A stretch of 64,000 nt of DNA, taken from the NCBI GenBank assembly GCA_937928735.1, contig CALFVF010000011.1:1-64000 (forward strand), given 5' to 3'. This document shows positions 29,810-38,820 of this stretch, one piece after another (within the stretch, counting starts at the first letter, position 1; every line of letters starts with the position of its first letter). Source of the stretch: an uncultured Verrucomicrobiales bacterium (lineage in GTDB: Bacteria > Verrucomicrobiota > Verrucomicrobiia > Verrucomicrobiales > Akkermansiaceae). The position numbers and the translations under genes were made by a program. The notes beneath the pieces are model-generated. The model saw nothing but the letters and a program-made list of their open reading frames with translations, made no database searches and was not told where the DNA came from.

Positions 29810-30736
29810 TTAGTACAATAAAATTCTTATAGCTATCAGATTTTTATTAGATTCATCAGGCTTATGGATTCTATCTTCTGTGTAGACTAGGCAGTGTATC
29901 TGGTCTTTCTTTCTAAAGCGCAGAGCTGAGCGTGTGATGATGCGCTCTTGATTCGGAGAGTGCTCCTTAGCACTGTCTTGGTAAGTTGCTCTGACTCCTT
30001 GAGTCGCTATCACTTCGTGGACTTTCTCCCCCACTATCACAGACTCTGCGCGGTACTGGCCTGGTGCAAGGCTCGATACTTGGCCATTCAAGGTTTGTGC
30101 AACATGCAATCTTGAGTGATTCACGGCAATAAAGAGCTGCTGGGTCTTCAGATATTCACTGAGATCAAGTGCTTTCACCTCCACGCCCTCAAACCAAGGT
30201 GCTTTCTTCTGATTTTCCCCCGACTCTTCTCTCCCTTGGTTTGCAAAGACAAAGAGAAGCTGCCTCTGCCTGGCTCTGAGGGCGCCTAGCGAAAACCACT
30301 CTACTTTTTGGGAAGACCCTGACTCCACCTTTCGGTAGCACTGCAGTGCGCTATCAGCGGGCACGGCAGTCCACCTAATACTTGGTGCTGAGAGGATGTG
30401 GTTTACTTTGACTCTGGTGAATGGTGATTTTCTAACAGAATCTGAATTTTCAAAATCTATCTTTACTGACTGATTCGCTGATATCCAGACTGGATTTGGT
30501 AGGATTTCTTCCCACTCAGAGGCTAGCATTCGACCTTCATAGCTCTCTCCATTCTCACCTGCCACGCTAAATCGCCTCTGGGGTAATGGGCCTATAGCTA
30601 CAATGGCGATGTAGGCACTCTGATCTTCTTGATGATTCTCTGTGACATCTAACCCTACTTGCCCCAGACAAGGAAATTGAACCATGACACTAACAAGTAG
30701 AATGCAATACATAGGAAATAAATTCATAACAAACAT
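29810..30736 (-). CDS. Hypothetical secreted protein, partner of the giant pilin-like gene
   Basis: 308 residues with an N-terminal hydrophobic signal (FPMYCILLVSVMVQFPCLG). No known domain recognised. The mature part is beta-rich with Trp/Arg-rich patches (SIRWTAVPADSALQCYRK, LGALRARQRQLLFVFANQG). It begins only 6 bases after the stop of the 1326-residue gene, so the two form an operon and probably act together outside the inner membrane. Confidence 0.65.
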   Translation of the reverse strand: MFVMNLFPMYCILLVSVMVQFPCLGQVGLDVTENHQEDQSAYIAIVAIGPLPQRRFSVAGENGESYEGRMLASEWEEILPNPVWISANQSVKIDFENSDSVRKSPFTRVKVNHILSAPSIRWTAVPADSALQCYRKVESGSSQKVEWFSLGALRARQRQLLFVFANQGREESGENQKKAPWFEGVEVKALDLSEYLKTQQLFIAVNHSRLHVAQTLNGQVSSLAPGQYRAESVIVGEKVHEVIATQGVRATYQDSAKEHSPNQERIITRSALRFRKKDQIHCLVYTEDRIHKPDESNKNLIAIRILLY

Positions 30737-30742
30737 ATAGGT

Positions 30743-33700
30743 CTAGATATCACTCTCTGAGAGCCAGCGTGTGGAGATGATCTGGAATCGCCTTCCGTGG
30801 CGCTCATTCAGCGTTGAGAGATTTCCTTTCTCTACAGCACCTGTTTGCTTATTGATGACTAAGGCACTCTCTGTGGGTGCGTTCTGATCGTTTCTTAGAT
30901 AACTTGTCGAACGCATTACCCTTGCCTCTAGATAAGCTTTGGCGTGGATCACCCCCAAGCTCGAGGATTCTCCATACGCTCTCACTGTAAAACTATCTCC
31001 TCTTACAGTCATGGCGGGTGCTAGGCACTCTAACAAGTCTGATTGAATCATATACCCGGGGAGACCCCACGCCTTTGAGTCTGGTTGTGCTGTACGCTTC
31101 TCGTCACTCTTCGCTCCTTCTTGTTCCAAGTCATACAAGTAGCTTTTAGAAAAGAGGGCGAGGTTATTGTCTTTGGATCCTTTTGCTAGCTCATCCACTG
31201 TACTCGTATCGAACTTAGAGTCGACCTGTGCATTCAGCTCTGCTTGTGCGATAGCGTGTTCTAAGGTACCTGATCTTGAGGCTTCTCTCTGCGCGGGTGC
31301 TAAGCGCCGATTGATAAAATCACTCATCGATAAGAAGGGGCCACGCTCCTTCACTACTGCTACAATCGCCTCCGCTAAGCGCTTGGTTTCCTCAGCAGTG
31401 AGCTGGCGAGCTCCTTGCCATGCTTCCTCGTGCTGGGGTGATACTGTTGTGCTATCACCTTGCTTCTGGGCTCTACGATAGCGACTATAGGACACAGCCG
31501 CCTCTGCTCGCCCACCTCCAGCCAAGGGGCGTGACTTAGCGAGATTTGTTGATAAAAAGGCTCTCCACGCAGGTACTGAGACAGAGTTGACATTGAACAT
31601 GCCTCGGTAGCTTAGATGCTGCGCATTCTGCCAAAATCCATAGCTGAGGCTATCTTCACTACGGAGCAAATCCTCGATTTCCTTCTCACTACCTCTCCGA
31701 TAGTTCGTCCTTATGATATTGGTATTCCATGAGCCATCTCCACGGAAGGCTGAGCCATCTTTCTTCAGCTTTAGGCCAGATAGAAAGTAGGCGTCCCATA
31801 AATTATGGTTCACTTCATAGGCGATATCATAGGCTAGTAGCTCATTCTCTGAGCTATAGCTTTGGCCGTTTACTGTGCGAGAGGCGGCTTCATTTCCGAT
31901 TTGTAGCAGCCCTGCTGATTCGAGCTGGTAGGCACGTGGCCCATGCTCAAAGAGCTCTTCACCCGAGGTGGTAAATCCACCTAACAAATAGTCCCAGCGT
32001 GTCTGTGCAATCATCGTATCTGGTGAGGGTTTCGTGACCTCGCGGTGAGCTGTCGCTTGTGCAGGAGCGTGCAAGTCTCTCAGAGAATTTCCAATAATAT
32101 AGCTAGGACTCCAGGAGTACGGACTGAGCTGGGCATGCCTGAGCGCTCCCAGCGAGAGAGCGCCATAGCGCGGATGAGGAAGGTCAAAGAGGATAACATC
32201 TGGAGAGGCGCTATAGTCCTGTGTCATCCCAAAAGGATTCTTCTTATGCTTGCCGTTCTCAAAGATAGGCTGGTCTCTCACATCATTGGGCGCTGGTGCA
32301 TTCATCTGCGTCATCCACGCGCCACTATTCATCGCCGCCCAGTGGCTCGCACTTGCAGAAGCTGGCGAGCGAGTCACTAAGTGGGCACGCATATTCCAGT
32401 TCGCAATACTCGCTGGATTCACCGCCATGTGCTCACCCTCCCACTTATTCACTCGATAGGGAGCTCCTCTAGCTTCTGCCTTGGATTCATCTAACCAGAG
32501 TAACTTGATTCCAAAAGCATGCGTGTTAGGGCCAACTTTCTGAGGATTTTCACGAAACGTTTCTAAGTTTCCAAACAGACCACCAGAGCCAGAACCTGCA
32601 TAGCCAATCGACTGTGAGCTAAACTGATGAAAGCTCGAAGAAGCCACGCCACTCGCCCCACCCAGTAGGAGCTGCATAGTTGGTAGATATTCTATGTTTT
32701 CATAACTCTCCGCACTCCCATACTTAAGCACATAGGCGAAGTTATCTGGCTGTCTGTAGAAGTTCGGCTTCTTTGTCAGTGCCCGATTCACCGTATAGTT
32801 AATCTGGTAGTCAAAGATTTCACCAAAGTCTAACAATTGTCGATCGCTTAGGCTCAAAGTACGAATACCCCTCCTCTTATGTCGCTGGTAGAGTCCACCT
32901 TGCATTTGATGGATGAAATGATGTCCCTCACTAGGTAGAGAGCTCGCACTGAGACGATTACGACTCGGATTCTCCGTGTCATAATGAGTAACTATCGTGC
33001 CCCCTGCGCTCTCAGCAGCATTCTCTATAATGGGGAGAAAAACGAGGCATTCCCCATGGCCAAAGTCACTAGGCTCTAGTGTAAAAGCGAGAAATCGACT
33101 ACCAGGAAACAAACTACTATTGACCCGCCCCTTCTCTAACTTCACGCGGAATTGATAGGCCTCTGTGTTTCCTTTCCCCAGTAGCCCTCCTTGGTAATTT
33201 TCTTTTCTCCAATCCGTGAACACCGAGTTACTAGGGTTCTGCCTAACAGCTGTCTCTACAGCACCGTCGCTAAGGAAAAAGAACAGAGATCCATGCCCAT
33301 TATAGAATGGATTAGGTATCAAGACTGTCATTTCTGGGGTCTTAATTGTTCGATTGTACGGATTCCACAGACAGACTCTGGGCTGAATGTGCGTGCGTAT
33401 ATTTCCCTTTCCATCATGGGAGAAATAAAAGTGCCAGCGGCAGTCAGTCATCACAGGCTGAATCTTCGGCGCTCGTACAGACCAGTGTCTCATATCAGCA
33501 CATACGCCATCTGAGATCTCATAGGGCCACGCTTTACTCGGCCTTCTACGGCTAGCGGAATCTGGTAATCGATCTAAGGTGTAATCTGACCTATAGCGCT
33601 CCAGCCCCCAGTGTCTCAATGCAGCAAAAGAAGGGCCTAACACGCCATGATCAGTACCCGCGATCATTGGCTCTTCTGTAGAAAACACCCGCCCATCTGG

Positions 33701-34723
33701 TGCCTCGAAGTGAAGAGATTCTACCTCTGGCTTAGCAAACAATACAGGTGTCAAATCACGCTTTAGCGCTCCTAGACTCACATCCACGTGGAGTCCCTCA
33801 GCGTGATGAGTGAAGTCGTGGTAGCCTAACTGAAGCGCCTCCTTGTAGGAAGATTCCGTGAGCTCAAGACTTCGATAACTAAGCACTTCTCTTTGCTGGC
33901 GGTCTCGTGCCGCACGAAATCCTAAAAAAGACACGCTCTCAACCTCACCCTCTTTACCAGTCACATCCAATGCGATCGCCTCAGGATCTGCCGCCTCATA
34001 CACTGCTAGAGCTAAGTCACTCTCTCCATTCTCATCAGAAAGTTCATTAGATAGCTCACCAGATGACTCACCAGATGATGTCGATCCAATGTCTGCTTTG
34101 AGATTATCATTCGCGATCCACCAGCCATACTTACCATGATTAAGTTTGATCTTCTCCACTTGGACAAACTCACTTTGCTCTGCACTCGCCCCGAGACTTC
34201 CCATTCCAACAAGTGTTACTGGATCTGTTAGTTTCTCCACAGGTGCCAGATCCCCACTCACCAGCCAGCTCTGCAGCAACTCCTTTCTCCATTCTTGTGA
34301 GCCATGATCCCGCTGATCCGAATAGTAAGCAGAGCTCTCATAAGGTGTATTACTGGGATCTCCTTTACCAATCACTGGGAAATCACCACCCTCCTGACCG
34401 TCCATAGTTGTCTTCCAGACACCGAGCCAATGAGGATGCTCCACTTCTCCCAGTAGGGCTGCCTCCGCACACACTCGCTGATCCGGGCCCAGCGCATTCT
34501 GTAAATCCGAGATAGCTAGTGTGAGTGCCAGCCTCGCATTCGCGCGAGCAATGGATCGATGCGTCTCTTCATCAAATTCGTCTCTGGTGCTTGAACTCAG
34601 ATGCAGCATCGAGAGGGACACAAGTACTAGTACAGACACGAGAAGAAGAGTCGACACCAATGCGTAACCATGACGAACACACCGTGGCCCAGACTCCCTA
34701 TGAATTTGTGACTTAGAATTCAT
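30743..34723 (-). CDS. Giant pilin-like protein resembling Verru_Chthon cassette protein A
   Basis: 1326 residues. Residues about 18-45 are a type IV pilin/PilX-like hydrophobic helix (HGYALVSTLLLVSVLVLVSLSML), followed by ARANARLALTLAISDLQNALGPDQRV, a segment I know from verrucomicrobial large prepilin-like proteins such as Verru_Chthon cassette protein A. The remaining 1200 residues are mostly extracytoplasmic and of unknown fold. A GspK-like feature is the late stretch ending VARVMRSTSYLR-like residues near the C-terminus. AAAGGTGAG precedes ATG 34723. The usual cassette partners B, C and D are not adjacent; only the 308-residue gene is. Confidence 0.75.
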   Translation of the reverse strand: MNSKSQIHRESGPRCVRHGYALVSTLLLVSVLVLVSLSMLHLSSSTRDEFDEETHRSIARANARLALTLAISDLQNALGPDQRVCAEAALLGEVEHPHWLGVWKTTMDGQEGGDFPVIGKGDPSNTPYESSAYYSDQRDHGSQEWRKELLQSWLVSGDLAPVEKLTDPVTLVGMGSLGASAEQSEFVQVEKIKLNHGKYGWWIANDNLKADIGSTSSGESSGELSNELSDENGESDLALAVYEAADPEAIALDVTGKEGEVESVSFLGFRAARDRQQREVLSYRSLELTESSYKEALQLGYHDFTHHAEGLHVDVSLGALKRDLTPVLFAKPEVESLHFEAPDGRVFSTEEPMIAGTDHGVLGPSFAALRHWGLERYRSDYTLDRLPDSASRRRPSKAWPYEISDGVCADMRHWSVRAPKIQPVMTDCRWHFYFSHDGKGNIRTHIQPRVCLWNPYNRTIKTPEMTVLIPNPFYNGHGSLFFFLSDGAVETAVRQNPSNSVFTDWRKENYQGGLLGKGNTEAYQFRVKLEKGRVNSSLFPGSRFLAFTLEPSDFGHGECLVFLPIIENAAESAGGTIVTHYDTENPSRNRLSASSLPSEGHHFIHQMQGGLYQRHKRRGIRTLSLSDRQLLDFGEIFDYQINYTVNRALTKKPNFYRQPDNFAYVLKYGSAESYENIEYLPTMQLLLGGASGVASSSFHQFSSQSIGYAGSGSGGLFGNLETFRENPQKVGPNTHAFGIKLLWLDESKAEARGAPYRVNKWEGEHMAVNPASIANWNMRAHLVTRSPASASASHWAAMNSGAWMTQMNAPAPNDVRDQPIFENGKHKKNPFGMTQDYSASPDVILFDLPHPRYGALSLGALRHAQLSPYSWSPSYIIGNSLRDLHAPAQATAHREVTKPSPDTMIAQTRWDYLLGGFTTSGEELFEHGPRAYQLESAGLLQIGNEAASRTVNGQSYSSENELLAYDIAYEVNHNLWDAYFLSGLKLKKDGSAFRGDGSWNTNIIRTNYRRGSEKEIEDLLRSEDSLSYGFWQNAQHLSYRGMFNVNSVSVPAWRAFLSTNLAKSRPLAGGGRAEAAVSYSRYRRAQKQGDSTTVSPQHEEAWQGARQLTAEETKRLAEAIVAVVKERGPFLSMSDFINRRLAPAQREASRSGTLEHAIAQAELNAQVDSKFDTSTVDELAKGSKDNNLALFSKSYLYDLEQEGAKSDEKRTAQPDSKAWGLPGYMIQSDLLECLAPAMTVRGDSFTVRAYGESSSLGVIHAKAYLEARVMRSTSYLRNDQNAPTESALVINKQTGAVEKGNLSTLNERHGRRFQIISTRWLSESDI

Positions 34724-34833
34724 AAAAACTCACCTTTATCTAAAAAATAATTAATAGATTGTTAGTGAGTCAATGTTTCTTTATGTCATGGGGAAAAGTT
34801 TTCTACGCTCTCCAACAGATGATCAAAAGCACC

Positions 34834-35928
34834 CTAAAAAGCCCTAGAAACAAAAGGAGAAGTCATACTCCGAAGCAGTGCACTGTAATTGAGCTGAAAA
34901 CTTACAGTTTCTCCGACATGAATCGGTGGATGTGGTTTGCTAATGCTTATCACAAGATGATCACTACTCGCTGATAGGATTCCTATGCCTTCTGGCGCCA
35001 GCAAGCCCTCATGATCGGTATCTTGCCTACCAATAGCGAGAATAGCTTGGGTAATGTTACCTTTTAATTTGTTAGATTTGGTTTCTCCAAAGGCTGCCTG
35101 CGCGATACACCCCCATGGCTTTGCCGGCTTTATGCCTACCTCTATCACCTCCGCTACCAGAGTGAAGGCATCGGTATGCAGATCTTCAACACGCTTACGC
35201 TGCAGTGGTTCACAGCCAAGCAAAAGCGCTTCACCAAGACGAAGATGATTCACTCGTCCTAGATCCATGGAGCTTAGCGCCCAGTTCAGATTAGCGGAAT
35301 TACCTGCGGAGACGACCTTTACGATCGTACCAAATGTTCTATCAAGTAGATTAGCAAGCTCTGAGAGTTGATCCATATTTCTCTGGTCAGGGGCAACACC
35401 ACTACGACAGGCCAAATTCGCACCGATACCTAGAAAACGAATATTTGGCAAACAAAGTGCATGACGCACTACCGATTCTAACTGCTCAGGTAAAATACCT
35501 TCACGAAGATCTCCAATCTCTACCATGAGAATCACGCCGTGGTGACGATTGATCTTTTGCGCTTCTTTGGAGAGCCGTGTGAGAACACTTATCTCGGTGT
35601 TGAGACTAATATCTGCATATTGCACGACTTGAGCTACCTGACTAAGCATTGGCGTGCGAATCAATGACATAGGAGATTGATCCTGTAAATTTAGGTGTTC
35701 TGAGTTTCGCATGGAGCGGATATTTTCTATCCGCGCGTCACCCAAGCCCGCAGCGCCAGCTTGTAGCCACATTGCCGCTATTTCAGGCATTCCTAAAGTC
35801 GCTTTCGTGACAGCTGTTACTGCGATGCCTTTTTTGTTTAAACGCGTGATTAAAGTCGCAGCGTTATGGGAAAGTTTTGCAAGATGAATTTCTAGACGAG
35901 GACAAGGGAGCAAAGAACCCTCATTCAT
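34834..35928 (-). CDS. Alanine/ornithine racemase-type PLP enzyme
   Basis: 364 residues of the fold-type III PLP family. The PLP lysine is K42 in AVTKATLG, and the barrel segments GAAGLGDARIENI, MVEIGDLREGI, LGIGANLACRSG and VSAGNSANL fit the alanine/ornithine racemase subgroup (Orr/YhfX-like). The substrate is not decided by sequence. Its ATG overlaps the end of the DUF1611 gene by 8 bases, so they are coupled and likely share a pathway of D-amino acid metabolism. Confidence 0.8.
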   Translation of the reverse strand: MNEGSLLPCPRLEIHLAKLSHNAATLITRLNKKGIAVTAVTKATLGMPEIAAMWLQAGAAGLGDARIENIRSMRNSEHLNLQDQSPMSLIRTPMLSQVAQVVQYADISLNTEISVLTRLSKEAQKINRHHGVILMVEIGDLREGILPEQLESVVRHALCLPNIRFLGIGANLACRSGVAPDQRNMDQLSELANLLDRTFGTIVKVVSAGNSANLNWALSSMDLGRVNHLRLGEALLLGCEPLQRKRVEDLHTDAFTLVAEVIEVGIKPAKPWGCIAQAAFGETKSNKLKGNITQAILAIGRQDTDHEGLLAPEGIGILSASSDHLVISISKPHPPIHVGETVSFQLNYSALLRSMTSPFVSRAF

Positions 35929-37081
35929 TAGCGGTAGCGCCTCCCAGGTGAGGAAAGGCTCTAAAGACCATATCTACTAAATCCTGACTCGGTCGCTTGA
36001 GAGCATCGGTGACTGGAATTTTGAGATTATTTTGATACTCTTCTATGGCTAAATGAATGTCTTCTTCTGACATGTTTTCATGATTTAGAGTTAGGCCAAT
36101 TACCTTAGTGTTAGAAAATGTCTCGATAAGATTCACCTCCGACTTGGGCTTAGGCATTGGCATATGCTCAAAGTCACATCTATGCTCCCGACCAGGTGCA
36201 TGCTGCAAGATGACAGCTTGAGGGCAGCTACCACGTAAAATAAAGCTAGAAGTCGAATAAGCGGGGTGGCTGAGAGCTCCTTGTCCTTCAATGAGAATGA
36301 CTTTAGGAGCTTCCTGCTCACAGGCTCGAATGATTTCCCCCTCTAACTCTCCTGCACAAAATTGAGAGGGCACTGCATCAAGCGCGAGCCCATAGCGTGC
36401 TCCTTGCATTAAACCTGTCTGGCCTGTGCCAATCAGAATGGCCTCGATACCACGCTCATTAAGAGCCTGTGCTAGTATACTAGCGGTCGTGCGCTTACCT
36501 ATAGCGCAGTCCGTACCCAGCACAGCAATACGAAGACAATTTATATCTTCCACCGCTCCACTAAAGACTCTGAGTTCTTTCTTATCCCGGGGTTTTCTTA
36601 CATCCCGTATCCTGATGTTAGATTGTTCACTCGCGGCAATAAATTCTGGGTCATCATTGAGAAATTCGTGCAATCCGTTGACAATATTCATCCCATAACC
36701 AATGGCTCGAAGCATCACTCTTCGCTCTAGCAGGGAAAGCACTCCCGTGGCGGGCGCAATGCCAAAGATAAAATGATCTGGAAGTTTGCCTAAATGCGCC
36801 AGAGTTGTCCCCAAGTCTTTATAGATGGGGATGCCATTGGCTGATTCTTCCAAGACTTCTCCCGCATCTTGGCCACTCAGGGTACTATCAATGATTGCTA
36901 GTATTTTATATTTTTCTGAGTGCCTAACAAGACCGTTGGCGGTTTTACCGTCAATTTTGCCGAAATTATTTTCGCAATAGACGATAGCTGTTTCCATACA
37001 ACCATTCGATGGCTGAGCTGTCGTAGTGGCTGTAGTGGAGAAAAAAGCTGTATCCGTGGAGTCAATTTTTTGTTGTATCAT
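35921..37081 (-). CDS. DUF1611 (DgcN-like) protein
   Basis: 386 residues. After about 28 variable residues comes a Rossmann-like N-terminal domain (KTANGLVRHSEKYKILAIID). Then a P-loop domain: GTDCAIGKRTTA (189-200), GTGQTGLMQGARYG, DAVPSQFCAGELEG, LIEGQGALSHPAYS and LQHAPGREHR, all typical of DUF1611. Family members called DgcN have been described as D-glutamate N-acetyltransferases in marine bacteria. Pairing with a racemase supports an amino-acid role. ATG 37081 is used; ATG 36997 is an alternative that drops the variable stretch. Confidence 0.8.
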   Translation of the reverse strand: MIQQKIDSTDTAFFSTTATTTAQPSNGCMETAIVYCENNFGKIDGKTANGLVRHSEKYKILAIIDSTLSGQDAGEVLEESANGIPIYKDLGTTLAHLGKLPDHFIFGIAPATGVLSLLERRVMLRAIGYGMNIVNGLHEFLNDDPEFIAASEQSNIRIRDVRKPRDKKELRVFSGAVEDINCLRIAVLGTDCAIGKRTTASILAQALNERGIEAILIGTGQTGLMQGARYGLALDAVPSQFCAGELEGEIIRACEQEAPKVILIEGQGALSHPAYSTSSFILRGSCPQAVILQHAPGREHRCDFEHMPMPKPKSEVNLIETFSNTKVIGLTLNHENMSEEDIHLAIEEYQNNLKIPVTDALKRPSQDLVDMVFRAFPHLGGATANE

Positions 37082-37404
37082 ATTGGCATTTCAAATCTTT
37101 TTAGAAAGGGCCAATTGAGAACTACCAAGACAATCGTGTCTGGATATGAATGAAAATCTCCAACCAATCAAAAATGGATAAGAAGGAATTCTTACATGAT
37201 CTACTCTAAAGAACAGCTTAAACCCGCATTTATTTAGAAATAATTCTCCAAAACCTAATAAAGGGCACCTCTGAAAACCTCACAAAACTCCCATGCCCTC
37301 CCATTGCTTGGTTCTATGCGAAATAATCCATCACTTACGCGGCATCTCCGCTAGCCTAACTTCTGATAAACTAGCTCTCTTAGCAGCTATATTTGGGTTG
37401 ATGC
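37082..37404. other. Gap between DUF1611 gene start and redoxin gene end
   Basis: No gene seen. It should contain the promoter of the minus-strand DUF1611-racemase pair. At 37161-37176 it holds a 16-base word, CAACCAATCAAAAATG, that recurs at 58128-58143 upstream of ribD, in the same orientation to the gene. At 37261-37270 is AAGGGCACCT, a word that recurs near repeat ends and gene starts elsewhere. Confidence 0.5.
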
Positions 37405-38592
37405 CTACTCCACCATTCCCGTCAGCTTCTCAAGCCCTAGTACAATTGCGCGGCGCATCTCAATAATATCCACGAGACCTGTGTGGCGGTAGAGTACCTC
37501 TCCTCCCGGAGCGATGACTACTGTGTGGGGAATAGGACCTTGCCACTCGGTATCGAGGGCATCAGCTAAGGCGTCGAGGTCATCACTCTGGTAGTGGAAG
37601 TTATTGGTGGTGCGTTTTTCACCTTCTTCCATCTGCTTCACTGTGTGTGGAGACAGTGGCAGGTGCTCATTTTTGAGAAACTTCAGTGCCTTGGCGGACT
37701 CGTTTTTACCATCGAGTGAAATGGTAATCATTTCTAGTGGGCGGCGCTGATACCTACGGTAGGCGTCAATGAGATCGGGAAATTCTTCCACACAGGGGCC
37801 ACAGTAGGTCGCCCAGACATTAATCACACGGATACGATCTGTCTTGTTCTCTGCTAGCTCCTTAACCTCTGACGCTGTGATGGGCTCCAGACTGACTGGC
37901 AAGCTCTGCCATTCTTCGCGCTTTTGCTCAGCGAGCTCTCTCTTCCAGGCCCACTTTGTTGAGCAGCCATAGCAGCGCTCCACGGGCTTTTCGATAGTGC
38001 CCCCTGCAAGTACTTTGTCGACTTTTTCTTGTAGAGTTGCACGTGGAGCTGGCCCATAGGAGCGGCGACCATTATCAAACTGGCCATGATAGAGTAATTT
38101 ACGATCTGGCCCGAAGAGGAAACAATGTGGCGTGGCGAGTGCCCCATAGGCTTTTGAGGCTTCTTGGGTATCACCATCATAGAGATAGGGATAGTGAAAG
38201 GCGTCTTCCTTTGCCACCTTCTTCATTTCCTCAAAAGTATCCCCATACACGGAGTAACCATACTCCCAGAGCTGGAGCGCTTCGGGGTCATTTCCAGAAA
38301 TGGCGACAAATCCCACACCCTTCTGCTTGTACTCAGCAACAAATTCATTGATGCGTCCACGCGCACAGCGGGCATCGGGACAGTGATTACTGGTAAACAT
38401 CACAACTAAATACTGCGAATCCGAAAAGTCCCCTAAGCTATATGTCTTACCGTCGGTGCCAGGTAAGCTAAAGTCTGGTGCCTCCGCCCCTATCTCTAAG
38501 GGAACGGGCTTAAACTGCTCTGCACCACTCACTGAAGTCACGGAAGTCGCCACCACAAACGAGAGGCTAAGTAACGCTGCTTTACTCATCAT
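37405..38592 (-). CDS. Secreted two-domain thioredoxin-fold protein (redoxin plus TlpA-like)
   Basis: 395 residues from ATG 38592, with a Sec signal (about 1-23). Domain one (about 30-190) is an AhpC/Redoxin fold with FTSNHCPDARC, of the kind seen in planctomycete/verrucomicrobial redoxins with a CPxxR-like site. A short Cys pair (RCYGC) follows. Domain two (about 250-395) is TlpA-like with the redox motif WATYCGPC. Both probably act on extracytoplasmic thiols. A GTG 12 codons upstream is open. It is divergent from the DUF1549-DUF1501 pair. Confidence 0.82.
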   Translation of the reverse strand: MMSKAALLSLSFVVATSVTSVSGAEQFKPVPLEIGAEAPDFSLPGTDGKTYSLGDFSDSQYLVVMFTSNHCPDARCARGRINEFVAEYKQKGVGFVAISGNDPEALQLWEYGYSVYGDTFEEMKKVAKEDAFHYPYLYDGDTQEASKAYGALATPHCFLFGPDRKLLYHGQFDNGRRSYGPAPRATLQEKVDKVLAGGTIEKPVERCYGCSTKWAWKRELAEQKREEWQSLPVSLEPITASEVKELAENKTDRIRVINVWATYCGPCVEEFPDLIDAYRRYQRRPLEMITISLDGKNESAKALKFLKNEHLPLSPHTVKQMEEGEKRTTNNFHYQSDDLDALADALDTEWQGPIPHTVVIAPGGEVLYRHTGLVDIIEMRRAIVLGLEKLTGMVE

Positions 38593-38820
38593 GGGGATAT
38601 CATACGCGAGATATAGGTATCCTCCCACGCTAAATTTTTGAAAATTTTAGCCCATCTCTACTGACACGGAATCACGCTGATTCTGCTCAAATAGGTAGTA
38701 CTCAAGTTCGTCTATTGCACTGAGTCTTCTCATTCGTTTTAACTTTCTCTTAACTATTTTTGCATCTTCTTTGTCACCTTTTTGGGTTAATTTAGTAAAT
38801 CCCTATAAGAACATACCCTC

